Positions 42,353-53,009 of a stretch of DNA of 64,000 nt are shown here, piece by piece. Each line of letters begins with the position of its first letter. The first letter of the stretch is position 1. Where the stretch lies: NCBI GenBank assembly GCA_039621445.1, contig CP154956.1:75554192-75618191 (forward strand), written 5' to 3'. This DNA comes from Euglena gracilis (taxonomy: Eukaryota > Euglenida > Euglenophyceae > Euglenales). The position numbers were made by a program, and so were the translations under genes. Under the pieces are notes generated by a model that ran no database searches, had not been told where the DNA came from, and saw only the letters and a program-made list of their open reading frames with translations.

Positions 42353-45136
42353 CTAGACAAGGAAAAAAAGGGACCAGCTAGACCCTAGACCCCCCTCTCC
42401 AGGGGGGGGTCCAGGGGTCCCACCACCGAAAAATTTCCTCCGGCGCTGTGCGCCGAGGTGGGAATGACGTTCTTAATGTGATTTTTTGGGGGCTGATTTG
42501 TTACAAAAAAATCCCCAAAATTGCCAAAAATGGGCACAAGCTTTGGGAGTCCAAGATTTTTCTCCACTATCCAGCCCTGCTAGCGGACTCCCCCGGGTGG
42601 TCAACTAGGATTGCCACAAGCCAAATTTGGAAGACCAGTCCAGACCCCCCGGGGGTGTTGCAAAGCCTTAAATGGTATCCTGACTCCATCTCAAAACCAC
42701 AAACCACATCAGGCAAATGCGCACCCGTCATGAATCCTGAAGGCAGCTCCAGGGTGGGACGGTCTGCGTGTGGAGGCTGGCCCACTTCGTTCCCGGGAAG
42801 ACCCAAATGGAATTCGCCCCAAAGCGAAGTGGGTTCCAGGTGGTGGTGCTAATTTATGGCCGGCACATTCTTTTGCGTACCAAACCAAACAAAGCCAACC
42901 GAGTGCCAGCCCGGTCGACAGGAGCTCCGCCACAGTGCGGGGGTAGTCGTCCACGGCATGCCAATACGTGATGCTCATCGGCTCGAACCACGTGGCGCTG
43001 TTCTTGGTGCCGGCCACGGTGAGGTCGCGGTTGGGGAGGATGCGGACGAGGTACGGCTGCGCGCTGCCCGTGGCGGGGAGGACCCGCTGGTCGCAGCAGC
43101 GCTCGAGGCACGGGCTGTCCGGGACGGCGCACACGAAGACCTGCGGCCGGGCAAAAGAAAAGGGGTGGAGGTTGGTGCGAGGGGTGTGACAGATCCATCC
43201 ATCGATCCATCCATCCGTACCATCCATCCATCCTGATACCCCCCGGGGGTATCAAAGGGGACACTTGGTTGGCCACGGTACCCTGTAGGACTTGCTGGCT
43301 TCGTCCCCAACCTCCTGCCTGCCATGCGGCTTAATTACCACTCCTAACAATTACCCGTATTAGAGTCATCCAAGGCAGGGCTAAGACCCTTGACAGGGCT
43401 AAGTCCCTTGTGCGGGCCGACCGTTCAGCGGCCTTCTTTCTTCATCCCTGCCTGTCTGCCGCCTTCGGAAACTGCGCGGCCTGTGCCAGAGAAGATGCGC
43501 GCTGCGAATGCGGCCGAACCGAGGCCGGCGGTCACTTCCAACCCTAACCCTTCGCCTTCACTGACCCCAGGGTACCATGGCCAACAAAGTGTCCCGTTCG
43601 ATACCCCGGGGGGTATCCTTGCCATATGGATGGATGGATGTACATGTTGTGCAGATACGTATGTATGTGTATCTCTCTCTCTCTCTCTCTCATTGCCATT
43701 TTACCGGGTTTTCAAAAAAAATTAAAAATGTTCCCCCTGAGCACTTGCATATTTGTGTACATGATAAAACAATGTCTGACCCCCCAGAGGAACTGTTTGC
43801 ATGATAAATTGGTTATTACTAAGGTACCGGAACAAATTCCTTCGATGACAATTCTCCAGGCGGGACCCTGGGAGGCTCTCGGCCACGCAATTTCCCAAAG
43901 GAGCACCTGAAGGACGCCCTCAGCTGCAATATCCGGCTGCTTCTCGGGTGGGATGCGGCCACGGTGCGGGATACCTCAACCCCTGTCCTCCAAATTCTGG
44001 TAGCCTATGGCTTGAAACACTCATTTTCGGTTCGCAAACAGATGTTCCAGGTTCGGAAGGCCAAAAAACATCGTTTCGGACAATTCTTTTTTCGATTTTT
44101 CGACTTTTTTTGACCCAGGTTTGACCCAAAGTCCATGGGTCTCAGGCCCAAAACAGGGCGCAGGGGGGGGGGTCGAAAAACGCTCATTTCGGCTCGAAAA
44201 TGAGCCGAAAATGAGACGCTTGGTGGGGATTCAGGTTGGACAGGAACAGATACTGTGATATCCCCTCCCCTCATTTACACCGAAAGGTCGGCATGCCACT
44301 TCAAAATTTTTGAATCCCGGGGGGTCGGTGTAAATGGGGGGTCAGTACAAATGGGTCAAGATGCTCGACTGGGGGGGGGGAGAGGCAACGTGAATTCATC
44401 CTCTTCCCCGTTCGTCGAACGCGTTCACACTTCGCCAAAAAGCAGACACTGGATGCTGGGGTGAGCCTGAATGCTTTTTTTGTGTTTACTGCAACCTCCT
44501 TGTGCTTTGTGTGCTTCACCTTGGCGAGATGCAAGAGAGGGGGTCGGTATGAATGGATACTTATTTTTTCCTCTTGGGGGTCGGTGGAAATGGGGAGTCG
44601 GTATAATTGGATTTCTTCTGATTTTTCTGGGGGGGGGGTCGGTATAAATGGGGGGAGTCGGTATAAACTGGAGGGTCCGTCTCAATGGGGGGCATTTTCC
44701 CGCATGAGGGGACCCTGATGCCTGACTTTCTTGAGCATGAAAACTTCCTGGGTGCTACACAAACAGACAGACAAACTGTTCAAACCCAAAATACATCACA
44801 CTTGGACATTATGTTGGCTCGGTCCCAAAGAGACAAAGTTCCTTGAATCGAGAGGGATTTCCCCGAGAACCAGTCCCATCTTGGAACAAATCAATTCCGG
44901 GGGGGGGGTTCCAGCAGTGGGGAGACCCACCAGATCCACCTTGCACTCCCCACGCCGTGAGCAGTGGAGAGGTCGAGCTGCAAGAAGAGGGTCAGCGCCC
45001 GGTCACACAGCGCACACCGCGGCCACTCCTCGCCGGGCGGGAGGGCCGGGGAGCCCCCGAAGCGACTCAGGGCGGGGCGGGGGCCGGCGCCCTCCACGAA
45101 CGGCACCCACGCCGTGCGACGCAGGGCGTTGACCAT
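38758..45136 (-). CDS. DUF1963 (YwqG-like) protein gene, multi-exon
   Basis: Exons at 45136-44954, 43942-43907, 43140-42900, 41896-41853 (tentative) and 38865-38758 follow the DUF1963 order. These are ALSRFGGSPALPPGEEWPRC with a C-x2-C, then FLQLDLS, EGVLQ, VFVCAVPDSPCLERCC, the RILPN to ITYWHAVDDYP block, SDRLGG, FQFDSDCNL, HVWGKNGTAF and a C-terminal HRCP...FRFGQE stop. The first two junctions are in phase. The family has no settled biochemical role. The segment between the D-x-L-G-G motif and the FDSD motif, where a C-x2-C is expected, is not placed. The start methionine at 45136 is tentative. The intron interval carries a divergent tandem duplication (see 40385-41960). Confidence 0.75.
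39427..39788. mobile_element. Family A element, copy 3 (short variant)
   Basis: Left end TACCTCCCCCCTTGTCTAAG then CACC; right end GGTGCTTAGACGGAGGTA, an inverted pair. Inside are AAAAGATGGGTAAGAACC (three times) and a perfect hairpin CGGCGC-TTC-GCGCCG at 39547-39561. It is a sequence variant of the 29210 and 55981 elements, in which GTCGTTGGAC is replaced by GGTGCTTAGAC. Confidence 0.6.
40633..40839. repeat. Family B element, copy 2
   Basis: Starts T7-AGACCG6 and ends AGGAGTCCAAGATTA6. Lies in the left duplication unit. Confidence 0.6.
41520..41555. repeat. (TA)n microsatellite
   Basis: About 15 TA units with one phase slip. Confidence 0.95.
41570..41737. repeat. Family B element, copy 3
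   Basis: Starts T11-AGACCG5 and ends CCGGTCCAAGATTA7. Lies in the right duplication unit at the same position as copy 2. Confidence 0.6.
41853..41896 (-). CDS. DUF1963 gene: tentative D-x-L-G-G exon
   Basis: Acceptor TGATTACCCCAG; donor GTGACA. It encodes AALRHPWASDRLGG; G-D-K-L-G-G is a conserved DUF1963 motif after the D-Y-P block. Phase does not match a donor at 42899, so either the previous exon ends at the next GT (GTACGC) or a small exon is missing. Confidence 0.45.
42276..42350. repeat. (TA)n microsatellite
   Basis: About 36 TA units with one slip at 42300. Confidence 0.97.
42365..42690. repeat. Family C dispersed element, copy 2
   Basis: Matches 11950-12330 at both ends. It also carries a perfect hairpin CGGCGC-TGT-GCGCCG at 42441-42455, absent from copy 1. 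Confidence 0.55.
42900..43140 (-). CDS. DUF1963 gene: central exon
   Basis: Acceptor TTTTGCCCGGCCGCAG. The 80 codons hold VFVCAVPDSPCLERCCDQR, LVRILPNRDLTVAGTKNSA, and ITYWHAVDDYPRTVAELL. V-F-Y-C...C, R-I and W-x-x-x-x-D-Y-P are the expected DUF1963 positions. The donor is GTTGGC at 42899 or GTACGC a little further. Confidence 0.8.
43191..43232. repeat. (CATC)n microsatellite
   Basis: About ten CATC units with CGAT and CGTAC interruptions. Confidence 0.9.
43907..43942 (-). CDS. DUF1963 gene: micro-exon
   Basis: The 36 bp encode KQPDIAAEGVLQ between CACCCGAG and GTGCTC, phase 0 both sides; joined to the next exon this gives L-Q-V-F-V-C as in the family. A longer version starting at 43974 is possible but would need a phase-1 donor upstream. 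Confidence 0.65.
44339..44650. repeat. Family F dispersed element, copy 2
   Basis: Aligned with 28902-29209 along its length; followed by four GGTCGGTATAAA-type phrases. Confidence 0.7.
44954..45136 (-). CDS. DUF1963 gene: N-terminal exon
   Basis: From ATG at 45136 there are 61 codons in phase to the donor GTGGGG. It encodes WVPFVEGAG, then ALSRFGGSPALPPGEEWPRC, then ALCDRALTLFLQLDLS. S-K-F-G-G-x-P-x-L-P-x-G-E-x-W-P-x-C-x-x-C is the DUF1963 N-terminal signature. The true start could lie upstream; an acceptor CTGCGTCACAG occurs at about 45160. Confidence 0.8.
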
Positions 45137-45248
45137 TGAGCCCACCTCGCCACCGCCCTGTGACGCAGGTCCGGCCCGGGGCAGCCGAGAGGCATCCATC
45201 GACCTACCCCTGGGGGCAGGCACCTATGGTCACTTCCCATTTTGGTGC

Positions 45249-45300
45249 TCTGGTCGGCCCTGGTCGGCCCTGGTCGGCCCTGGTCGGCCCTGGTCGGCAA
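45249..45300. repeat. 10-bp tandem repeat, GGTCGGCCCT
   Basis: Five consecutive copies of the 10-mer CTGGTCGGCC. The same unit recurs at 45958-45970, 46652-46695 and 46727-46755. Confidence 0.9.
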
Positions 45301-45339
45301 ATAGTCGGCCATAGGTGGGGGTATCCGTCACAGAAAAAA

Positions 45340-46370
45340 AGGTTGTGAAAAATGACCCAAAATTACCAAAAGGGCGCAAAATGGCCAAAATGCCATAAAA
45401 TATGCTCATATTGACCCAAGTGAGCCCAATACTTGCCAAATCAGTGACTGCGGTCGGCTGAAAATGGTTGAAATGGTCAAAAGTGGGCAAAGGCCAAAGA
45501 AAAGCTGTTTTGGCCACTGTTTTTGCGAATCCAGAAGCTGCACCTGGCGCAAAATGCTCAAAAATGGTCAATTGGACCAAAAAGAGACCAAAAAATGGGC
45601 AAAATAACAAAAAAAAAAAAGGGGCAAATCAAAAAGTCAAAAATGGAAAATGGCAAAGAGCAAAAAAGGGCCAAAAATAAGACACAAAGGTCAAAACCAA
45701 AAAAAAGGGGGAAAAAAAATGGTAAAATTGAGCACAAAAATGGGGAAAAGAGAAGAAAAAAAGCCAGCCAAAAAATCAAAAAAAAAGAAAAAAATTGCAC
45801 AAATGAAAAAAGGAGCAACTGCGGTCAAAAAAAAATGGGTGGGAAAGCAATAAAGCATGCGGGGTATCATGTAGAAAAATGGCATTGCAAATGCAGCATC
45901 TTCGAGCACATCTGGGGGGGATGGTGGTGGCCCGGGGGTCCTGAAACATGGGGCAGGCCCTGGTCGGCCGGTGCCGCCTGGGGGCCGTTCCAAGTCGACA
46001 AAAGGGGCGAGTCAGCCCTTCGGGTCCGGAAGGGCGACAAAAAGGCCAAAAAATCCATAAAATATCATTTTGAAAAATGAATGCAAAGGCGGGGTCGGAG
46101 AAAAAAAAATGGGGCAAAAAAAGGGTTTTTGGCCGGGAAGTGGGGGGGTGGCACAAAATATGGTAAATAAGGTCGAAAATGGCTTTATGGTCAAAATGGC
46201 CTTCAGGACAAAATGGCCCAAAATTACAAGAAGTGGGCAAAAAGTGGCCTGGTCAAAATAGGTCAAAATTGGTGAATTATGGTGACAAATGGGCCAAAAG
46301 GGGACAAAAGCAGCCTAAAATGGCCAAAAGCGACCAAAAGCAGCGAAAAGTGACAACATGAGCCAGATGA
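45340..46370. repeat. A-tract-rich stretch with ~10-11-bp phasing
   Basis: AAAATGGCCAAAA and variants (CAAAAATGG, TCAAAAGTGG) repeat over most of 45340-45700 and 46140-46370. The spacing of A-tracts clusters near one helical turn, which predicts intrinsic curvature. No exon seen. Confidence 0.65.
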
Positions 46371-46456
46371 GCCAGAAAAATCTCAAAATCTGGGATAAAA
46401 ATGAGCCTAATTCCTCATTCTCACTGAAAAAATTGACATCAATTAAAAAAAAGTTG

Positions 46457-46582
46457 CGCAGTCGGCTGCGGTCGGCTGCGGTCGGCTGCGGTCGGCTGCG
46501 GTCGGCTGCGGTAACCCGCGGTCGATGCTGCCGGGCCAGCATCGCCCTGCATCGCCCAGCATCGCCCAGCATCATCAGAGGT
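46457..46582. repeat. 10-bp tandem repeat, GGTCGGCTGC, then GCATCGCCCA
   Basis: Five copies of GGTCGGCTGC are followed by about four copies of a GCATCGCCCA-type decamer. Confidence 0.9.
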
Positions 46583-46769
46583 GCTGTGTCCAGAGGGAAA
46601 GCTGCTGAATTCCTTCATCCATTCCCCTTCCGTCGGCCAACCACATGCAAGTCGGCCCTGGTCGGCCCTGGTCGGCCCTGGTCGGCCCTGGTCGGAACCC
46701 CCACCTACGGGGGTCCTGAAACTCATAGTCGGCCCTGGTCGGCCCTGGTCGGCCATAGGTGCCTGCCTG

Positions 46770-47700
46770 GGGGGCCGTTTCCAGAGTCGGACAGTTTGAA
46801 GGGGGCGAGTCAGTCCCTTCCGCCCCCATCCCTTGGGAAGGGTCGCCCGACCAACTCCAAACAAACCAATCAAAACTATGCATTTCTTTTTTCAAAAAAT
46901 GCAGGCAAAAGGGAGTCATTTCCTCACCCTGACCCCATTCACGAGGGGAGGGGCATGACATTGCACAGACATCGGGGCTGAATTTTTGGCAGCCTGGGAC
47001 GCCGCCTTGGACATTTCACTGTGGGTTAAATGGCTGGAACAACCTCATCTTCCCGGCCTCCTGCAGCCATGCTGCGAATTGCAAAATCGAAGGTTCGTGG
47101 GGGGGCAACACAAAAAAATGCAAGTTTGCGAATGCTCGACATTGCACACACTTTTTTCGGTCTTCAGATTAAACTGAATGATGTTCAAAAACCGGTCGGA
47201 TGAGGTGCATTATAAATCTAACACCACAACATATACTTTCCTGGCCTCTGAAGGGTTCACCACAATAATGAACAAGAAACCAACTGGATGCAAAGCTGCC
47301 AACCTTTGCCTCAGAGAGGCTGACAACTGCCCACAGTCGTCTCACTCTCCAACATAATCCTTGCGGCTCAGGACCAGGCTGTTTTCAAAGTGGTGTCACA
47401 GGTGGATTATCGGTTATTGAAAGAGTGCAATTTATAGGGTAAGCTTAATTGATTAAGTTAGGCCAAAAATTTAGTTTAAAATCTAACCCCTACCCTGTTC
47501 GTTCAATGCTGAAATCAACCCTGGGGGTTTCCAGTAGTTTCCCATTTAAGTCTGCTAAAATCTTTTCCCAGAGTGTCTGGGTGTTCTTTGGACTGGAATC
47601 TTCTGGCTGTTGGGCACCTGGTCAAAGGGGGAGGGGGTACGCAAAGGGGGAAAGCAAACCGCTTGCTCTGGAGTTGTGGCCCTTAGTGCCAGCCGTTCTC
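46770..47700. other. Non-coding stretch
   Basis: No exon island, no repeat other than short homopolymers. AT content rises towards 47550. Confidence 0.4.
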
Positions 47701-47703
47701 CAC

Positions 47704-47884
47704 CTCGACGGCGGCGGTACAGGTACGCAGCACAGCCGCCGCCGAGCAGGCCCAGCATGGATGCCGCCGTGCCCATGTGGGACTGGGTTGGCCCGGGGCT
47801 GATTGACATGCGAGAACTGCTGTGCATGTGTGTGTGTGTGCGTGTGTATGTGTGTGTGTGTGTGTGTATGTGTGTGTGTATGTG

Positions 47885-47947
<63 letters not shown>

Positions 47948-48768
47948 CTGCGCATCCGATTGCCAGTGCATTGGCTGGGAAAAGAGAGGAATTCTTGGAG
48001 ATTGCATTCGGCGAGAAGCCATCTGAACAATTTCAAACCTTTTCCGACGTCCCCTTCATAGGACCGTCATGCAGCCCCATCCACGGTTGGGGTCTCGGAC
48101 CCAAGGACGTCGTGCCTGAACAGCGCTGGCCGAGCAGCGGTGGCTCGGTTGGGCCCGGGGCGGGGGTAGGCAGCGGCGAGGGCCAGCGGCGGTACGGCGG
48201 GGGTGAGGGGTGGCCGGGTGGAGGTGGAGGACGTGGCCTCATGGGGCCCGGACCGCAGGGTGTGGTGCACAGCGGCGTACCCCGCGCCGGCCGCGGTGCT
48301 GGCATCGATCAGTGGAGTCCGTCGAGTGTGGCAAAAGGAAATTTCATGCTTTTTGTTGTCAGCCAGATTTGATTTTGGAAAAGAAATCTGAAAATGAAAA
48401 AAAGTGGATTTGGACCCCTTGGCACTGGCAATGTGCTCCCGTTACTTTTTGTGTACCGAAGGGGGAGAGATGAGCACCCCACACCAAACCACCAGTTCAA
48501 AATGTTACGTCATGCTTGAAATTGTGCACATTTTGGCGGACAAATCATCAACTGAAACAACAATGTTTTTCCTTGCCATCTTCCATTTGATTTTCCATGA
48601 TTCTTTTTTGAAAAATTTCAAATACTAAATATTGACCCGTGGGCTGTACCACAGCACAGAGGCGGTCCCACTGGCCACCAGCAGGCTGAGGGCGATCAGT
48701 TGTAGGGCGGCAGGGGCCGCGGGGAGGACGCCCCTCGTAGCGTGGCCCCCGAGCTGGTCCATGGGGGG
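47704..48768 (-). CDS. Putative small membrane-protein gene (three exon islands)
   Basis: Island 1 (48768-48637) begins after CTTTTTGCAG, contains MDQLGGHATRG and a ~22-residue hydrophobic helix (LQLIALSLLVASGTASVLW). Island 2 (from 48298 after CGATGCCAG) encodes TAAGAGYAAVHHTLRSG and a Pro/Ala-rich part, donor unclear. Island 3 (47782-47704, acceptor AACCCAG, donor GTGGAG) holds a second hydrophobic stretch (MLGLLGGGCAAYLY) followed by four Arg, as in a membrane anchor with a cytosolic basic stop. Phases between islands are not resolved; family unknown. Confidence 0.45.
47826..47946. repeat. (TG)n microsatellite
   Basis: Mostly pure TG with TATG and TAGG interruptions in the left half. Confidence 0.97.
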
Positions 48769-49568
48769 CTGCAAAAAGGCAGGAGATGGGGGGGGCAGTG
48801 GCCGAAAAGTTCTCGCACTTCAGGGTTCCACCTTAGACTGGTAGGGAATATGGCTTTCTTTTTCCAACGCTGGCATCTCAAGAGTTGAAATCTGGCAAGT
48901 TCTATGCCAGGAGAATTCGGAGCCTGGCAGATATCTGGGACTACATAAACCACCAGAAACTTCCTGCTTCCTGGCACACCTTTCTTTCTACCTTGACCCG
49001 TTCGCACAACTGGGTAAGGTCCAGGGGGTCAGTCAACAACATGCTGCTACAGAAATCTCAGCTGTGCTGCTGCGTTTTTAAAACGAATGCAAAGCCGGGA
49101 GAAAAATGGAAATTTCATTCCAATTTCCCGCCGCTGTCCTCTGTTTTTTTGCATCATCCACATCATTTGCAAGAAGCCTTCTTTGATTGTATTAATCGTT
49201 GATTATTTTTATAAAAACTGGTGAAAAAGTACTCATTTCTAAGTCAAGGTTAAGGGATTCAACCACATCGCGGATTGACCATTGGCAACGTCAGCAAGCA
49301 CAAGCTGCTCAAACAGAACCAGGTTGGGGAGTGGGATGGACACCGTATTGTGTGCAGAATCTAATTTAATGTGATGTGATGTCAGGTGCATTCACGCAAG
49401 CCAAAGCCAGCGAGCTTTGGGGTCGTCGGATTCGAGGGAGAGGAGTGACACACAAACAACATAACACTCATAATGGAAAAAAAGTGACAGGTCAGTCAGT
49501 CAGTCAGTGATGGTGGTGGATCAGATGCAACGTGAAAAAGAGTGTTGGGTGGCTAATTGTGGATGAGC

Positions 49569-49631
49569 TCACTCCTCCAAGCCCTTCAGCAGCAGTGGTG
49601 GCATGCTGATTGACGTACGGCACAGGGGGCA
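49569..49631 (-). CDS. RING gene: last exon
   Basis: Acceptor CTGCTCCTGCAG; CPLCRTSISMPPLLLKGLEE then TGA. C-P-x-C-R is the standard last ligand pair. Confidence 0.8.
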   Translation of the reverse strand, partial: CPLCRTSISMPPLLLKGLEE

Positions 49632-50528
49632 CTGCAGGAGCAGTGTACTTGTGGTGGCTGGCGGGAATTACCGTTGTGGCAGATGAAGAGCCTCGCATTG
49701 TGAACAGAAGAAAACCACCGCTGCCACAAGACATCCAACAGCCACTCCAGTCACCATTGCACTGTGCTCCGTCAACCGTCAGACCCCTGGGCGGAATGGA
49801 ATCAATTGTGATGTACCGCCTGCTACTCAACCCGACTCACAACTTCCCCACCCTGCCCCAACGGAGCATGCAGACGACGCCGTGCGCATATGTGACAGTA
49901 ACTGCCCCTGGCCACTTCTCCTGGCCAGGCCGCCCCGACTGAAAGACCTGCTCCACGCACGGCAGGTGGAAGAGGTGCCCGCACTGCAGAGCGCAGGGGC
50001 GGTTCTCCGAGAGCGCTTCGGCCTCAGGGGACCCTGACTGAAATGTGGGCTTGGCCCGGGGGGGGGGGGGGCGGAAGTAAGAGCTCGGGGTGGGAAAATC
50101 AAAAAAGATCCTGCCGTGGAAGGGATGCAACAGGCGTTTTCGCAAGAGGCCGGAAGAAACATTTGATGCACCCCCTTCCCCGACAACAATGCAGAAAGCA
50201 CCACGACCTTGAAGGAGCGCACTCTTCAAAGAACTTCTGAGCACAAATAAATTGACCAAAACTTCACCAAACTTTATTTTCACCAACCTCCTGTTGTGAT
50301 TTTTTTTTCCATTCCCAGGAACTAAACTGCCAGTCTGTATGTGGCAGGGGTCCTCTGGCCCAGGCACACGCTGCACTGCATCGCCTGCTGGAGCTGCAGG
50401 GCGGAGTCCGCCTGGCGCCGCAGGGCCTCCAGCTTGGCCACCGCCGCCGCCTTCTCCGCCGTGAGCTGCTCCGCCGCGGCCTGCAGCTGCTGGATCTCCA
50501 CCTTGAGGGCCGAGAGGTACCGGTCCCG
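49569..50528 (-). CDS. Coiled-coil RING-finger gene, C-terminal three exons
   Basis: Exons 50528-50328, 50037-49903 and 49631-49569 join in phase 0 at both junctions and end in TGA. The first gives coiled coil then QCSVCLGQRTPATYRLA. The second supplies RPCALQCGHLFHLPCVEQ. The third supplies CPLCRTSISMPP and the stop. Zinc ligands are thus C-x2-C, C-x-H-x2-H-x2-C, C-x2-C with spacings 30 and 18, a complete RING-H2-type finger at the extreme C-terminus. An E3 ubiquitin-ligase role is the family inference. The donors here are GTTTAG and GTTACT, unlike the GTG donors elsewhere. The N-terminal part is upstream (>50528) and not identified. Confidence 0.8.
49903..50037 (-). CDS. RING gene: middle exon
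   Basis: Acceptor CACATTTCAG; 45 codons; donor GTTACT. Contains CGHLFHLPC. Confidence 0.8.
50328..50528 (-). CDS. RING gene: coiled coil plus first Cys pair
   Basis: Acceptor GCGATGGCGGCAG; 67 codons; donor GTTTAG. LSALKVEIQQLQAAAEQLT, then a heptad stretch, then MQCSVCLGQR. Confidence 0.8.
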
Positions 50529-50587
50529 CTGCCGCCATCGCCCCGCTTGCATTGGGAGTGTGGGCCAGACATTCACTTAATACTTCG

Positions 50588-50745
50588 TGTACACTAAGTA
50601 AGTAAGTAAGTTGTGGTACACTTAGTGTACCACAACTTCGTGGTGATACACAAATTTTTTCTGTGATACACAGGTGATACGCAAAGAAAAAAATTGGTGA
50701 TACACATAATACACAAAAATCTTGGGTGATATGCACTAAATGAAA
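50588..50745. repeat. GTGATACACAAA-type tandem array with palindrome
   Basis: An inverted repeat with 12-bp arms (GTTGTGGTACAC, loop TTA) lies at 50610-50636. It follows an AGTA tetramer run and precedes 5-6 diverged copies of GTGATACACAAA at ~20-27-bp spacing. A second array of the same type is at 55605-55750. Confidence 0.7.
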
Positions 50746-50759
50746 GGTGTGGACTTGTA

Positions 50760-52860
50760 CAGGGGTTTGCTTGGTGACCGATAGCCTTTGTGGATCTGTC
50801 GGCAGCCTGGGAGCACGCCAATGGAGAGTGGCAGGCAAGCGGAGGCATGGCCGGCCGGTGACCAGCTGCAAGACAAGACTGATGCATACCTGGGCAAAGG
50901 GAGACAGAGGACTGAAGAAGGTTCATTACATGACTCTCGGCCACCAGGAAAGAGGTCAGATTTGTTACCCCAGGTGGTCTGTAAGAAAATGAAGGAGACA
51001 AGCAGGTTGAAGTTCATATCCTTGTGGCTTCGACCTGACCAGACCACACCTGATGACCCAGGGCTGGCCGGACACGACAGGAGGCGGGTGGAAATTGGAA
51101 GATATCCTGTCGTCATCTCCAACGTCTTCCCTGCTGCCACTATCCACCCAGCGAATCGATGCCTTCATCTCACTCACGCGCGCCTTGGGATGTTTGCAGA
51201 AGCAAACTGTCACTCTAATCCAAAATTTTCCGACATGACAACTCAGTGGGTACAGCTTCCAAACATGACAAAACAGCCAATATGGGCCACGATGACAAAT
51301 TCTTGCAGAAGGCGACAACCTCATGTGGGTGATAACTTGCTGGAGGTGGGGTGTTATTGTATCACATTATGATTTCTTTTTCTTTAAACAAAAATTAGCC
51401 TTCAGAATGCAATTGCGAACAGTCACACAAGCCACTTGTAAAAGACCAGCTGCAACTGATGGAGCACAAATGTCAAGGAGTATCAATGTGACCCTCCTTG
51501 TCTGACCCTGGGGGTTCGGGCACCCCACGCCCACGGTTCCGGGGGGTTACTGTGGGAGGTAGCCAAGATGCCACCATTGCGACACCATAGTCGCCGCAAC
51601 AGCCGCCACTAAACGCGGCGCCACCTCCCATAATTCCACCTCCCATGGCAACCTATCCCAGGGGGGGGGGGGGCAGAGGAAGTTGCCACACACCTGGGAA
51701 CCGAAGTGGAGAAGGAACGGGGCTGTGGACGTCATCCAGGGGCGCGATGCGTCCCCACTGTGTAGGACCTCCATGAACCGAGCCAGGGGTCGCCGTCCCT
51801 GGGGGGGGGGGCTCAGCCCGGGACTTCGTCCTTTCTTTCAACCGCGTTCCACTGCGATTTGAACGTCATTGCGATCGCACTGCAGTGGTTAATGCTGTGG
51901 TTAATGCCAGCTTCCTTCGAAACGTTTCCCCTCATAATCCAAGCCCTCAAAATCAAAAAAACACATTGAAAAGAAGCAGGCAAAAAAAGAGAAACCGATC
52001 GCTCTGGTCAGCTTGACAGTTCAGATGGTTGACAATTGGTTCAACTTAGAAAGTTAGGCCAAAATAACGTGACCCCCCCCCCCGAGGGGGGGACATTTGG
52101 GGAGGGGTTGCTGATTTTCCTCATATGTACCCTGCATGGGTATCCCCCCCTCTAATTGCCCCCCCGTTGTTGGGGGTGACAAATATCCCCAATTGTCGCC
52201 ATGGGAGTCAAAACGCTCCCAGGGGGGGGGGTGTCATTTAGGGGGGGTCCTGTTGTTTCCCTGCATCCCCAAAACGGTGCTCCCATGCAAATCTGATTTT
52301 TGTAAGGCAAAATAAGTTGTGACCAATTGCAAAAATATTGACAATTTTGGCAAGGTGACAAATAATTCCGAATTTAGGTATAATCAGAAAATGTAATGTT
52401 GCAAAAAAAGCGTGCACACACCAATTTTTTGGTGGAAAAAATCTTTGGAGGGTGCAATGGAGAGGTGGGAAAATTTGGTCAGACTGTTGCTCTGATACCC
52501 ATTTGGTTGCGTGCGGGCTGTCTAAGTAGCGCTGATGCTGTTTGTCTTCAAATCCAACACTTGGTCCAAGGCTAAAAAAAAACCCTGGCTCAACCGCCAA
52601 TGTCCAATTCGGGCCCAGAGGGGTATGGTGTAGATCTGGGTCTCATCTGCCTCAATTCCTTCCAGCAACATCCCAAATTGACGAGTAAGCCGTTGCAAGG
52701 TTCCCAAACACATATGCATGTGTGTTTGAGAACCTGTTGGGGAAGCTGGATGCCTGGGGTACCCTAATGGTCAAAAAATTTCAAGTTCTTTGAGTGATAA
52801 AAAAACAAATCTGAACTGTCAAGTCCAAATTTGGAGCGGACAATGGAACGGGATGGCAGG
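50760..52860. other. Non-coding stretch
   Basis: No exon island that I trust. It contains GCCGCCACT/GGCGGTGGC-like sequence at 51560-51670 resembling 21735-21905 (both end CCACCTCCCA then a C-A-G9+ run), and G-run blocks near 51660, 51800, 52080 and 52220. Confidence 0.4.
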
Positions 52861-52864
52861 ATAC

Positions 52865-53006
52865 GCAGGCAGCCGCTGCTCAGCCGGACGGTGTGCTCTG
52901 CGGCCCCAGTGTCATGGCCGGCCGAGATGCGCAGCGCGAGGCACGACGCGACGCGCTGGCACAGCTGCTTGATGGCCTGGTCGACGGCGACGCCCGCCAG
53001 CAGCTG
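52865..53006 (-). CDS. Candidate exon, unassigned
   Basis: Acceptor GCCCTGCCAG; donor GTATCC. Third positions are nearly all G or C in the frame VAVDQAIKQLCQRVASCLAL, then ISAGHDTGAAEHTVRLSSG. The plus strand is also open (MAGRDAQREARRDALAQLL) with weaker codon bias, so strand is likely but not certain. No family recognised. Confidence 0.45.
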
Positions 53007-53009
53007 CTG

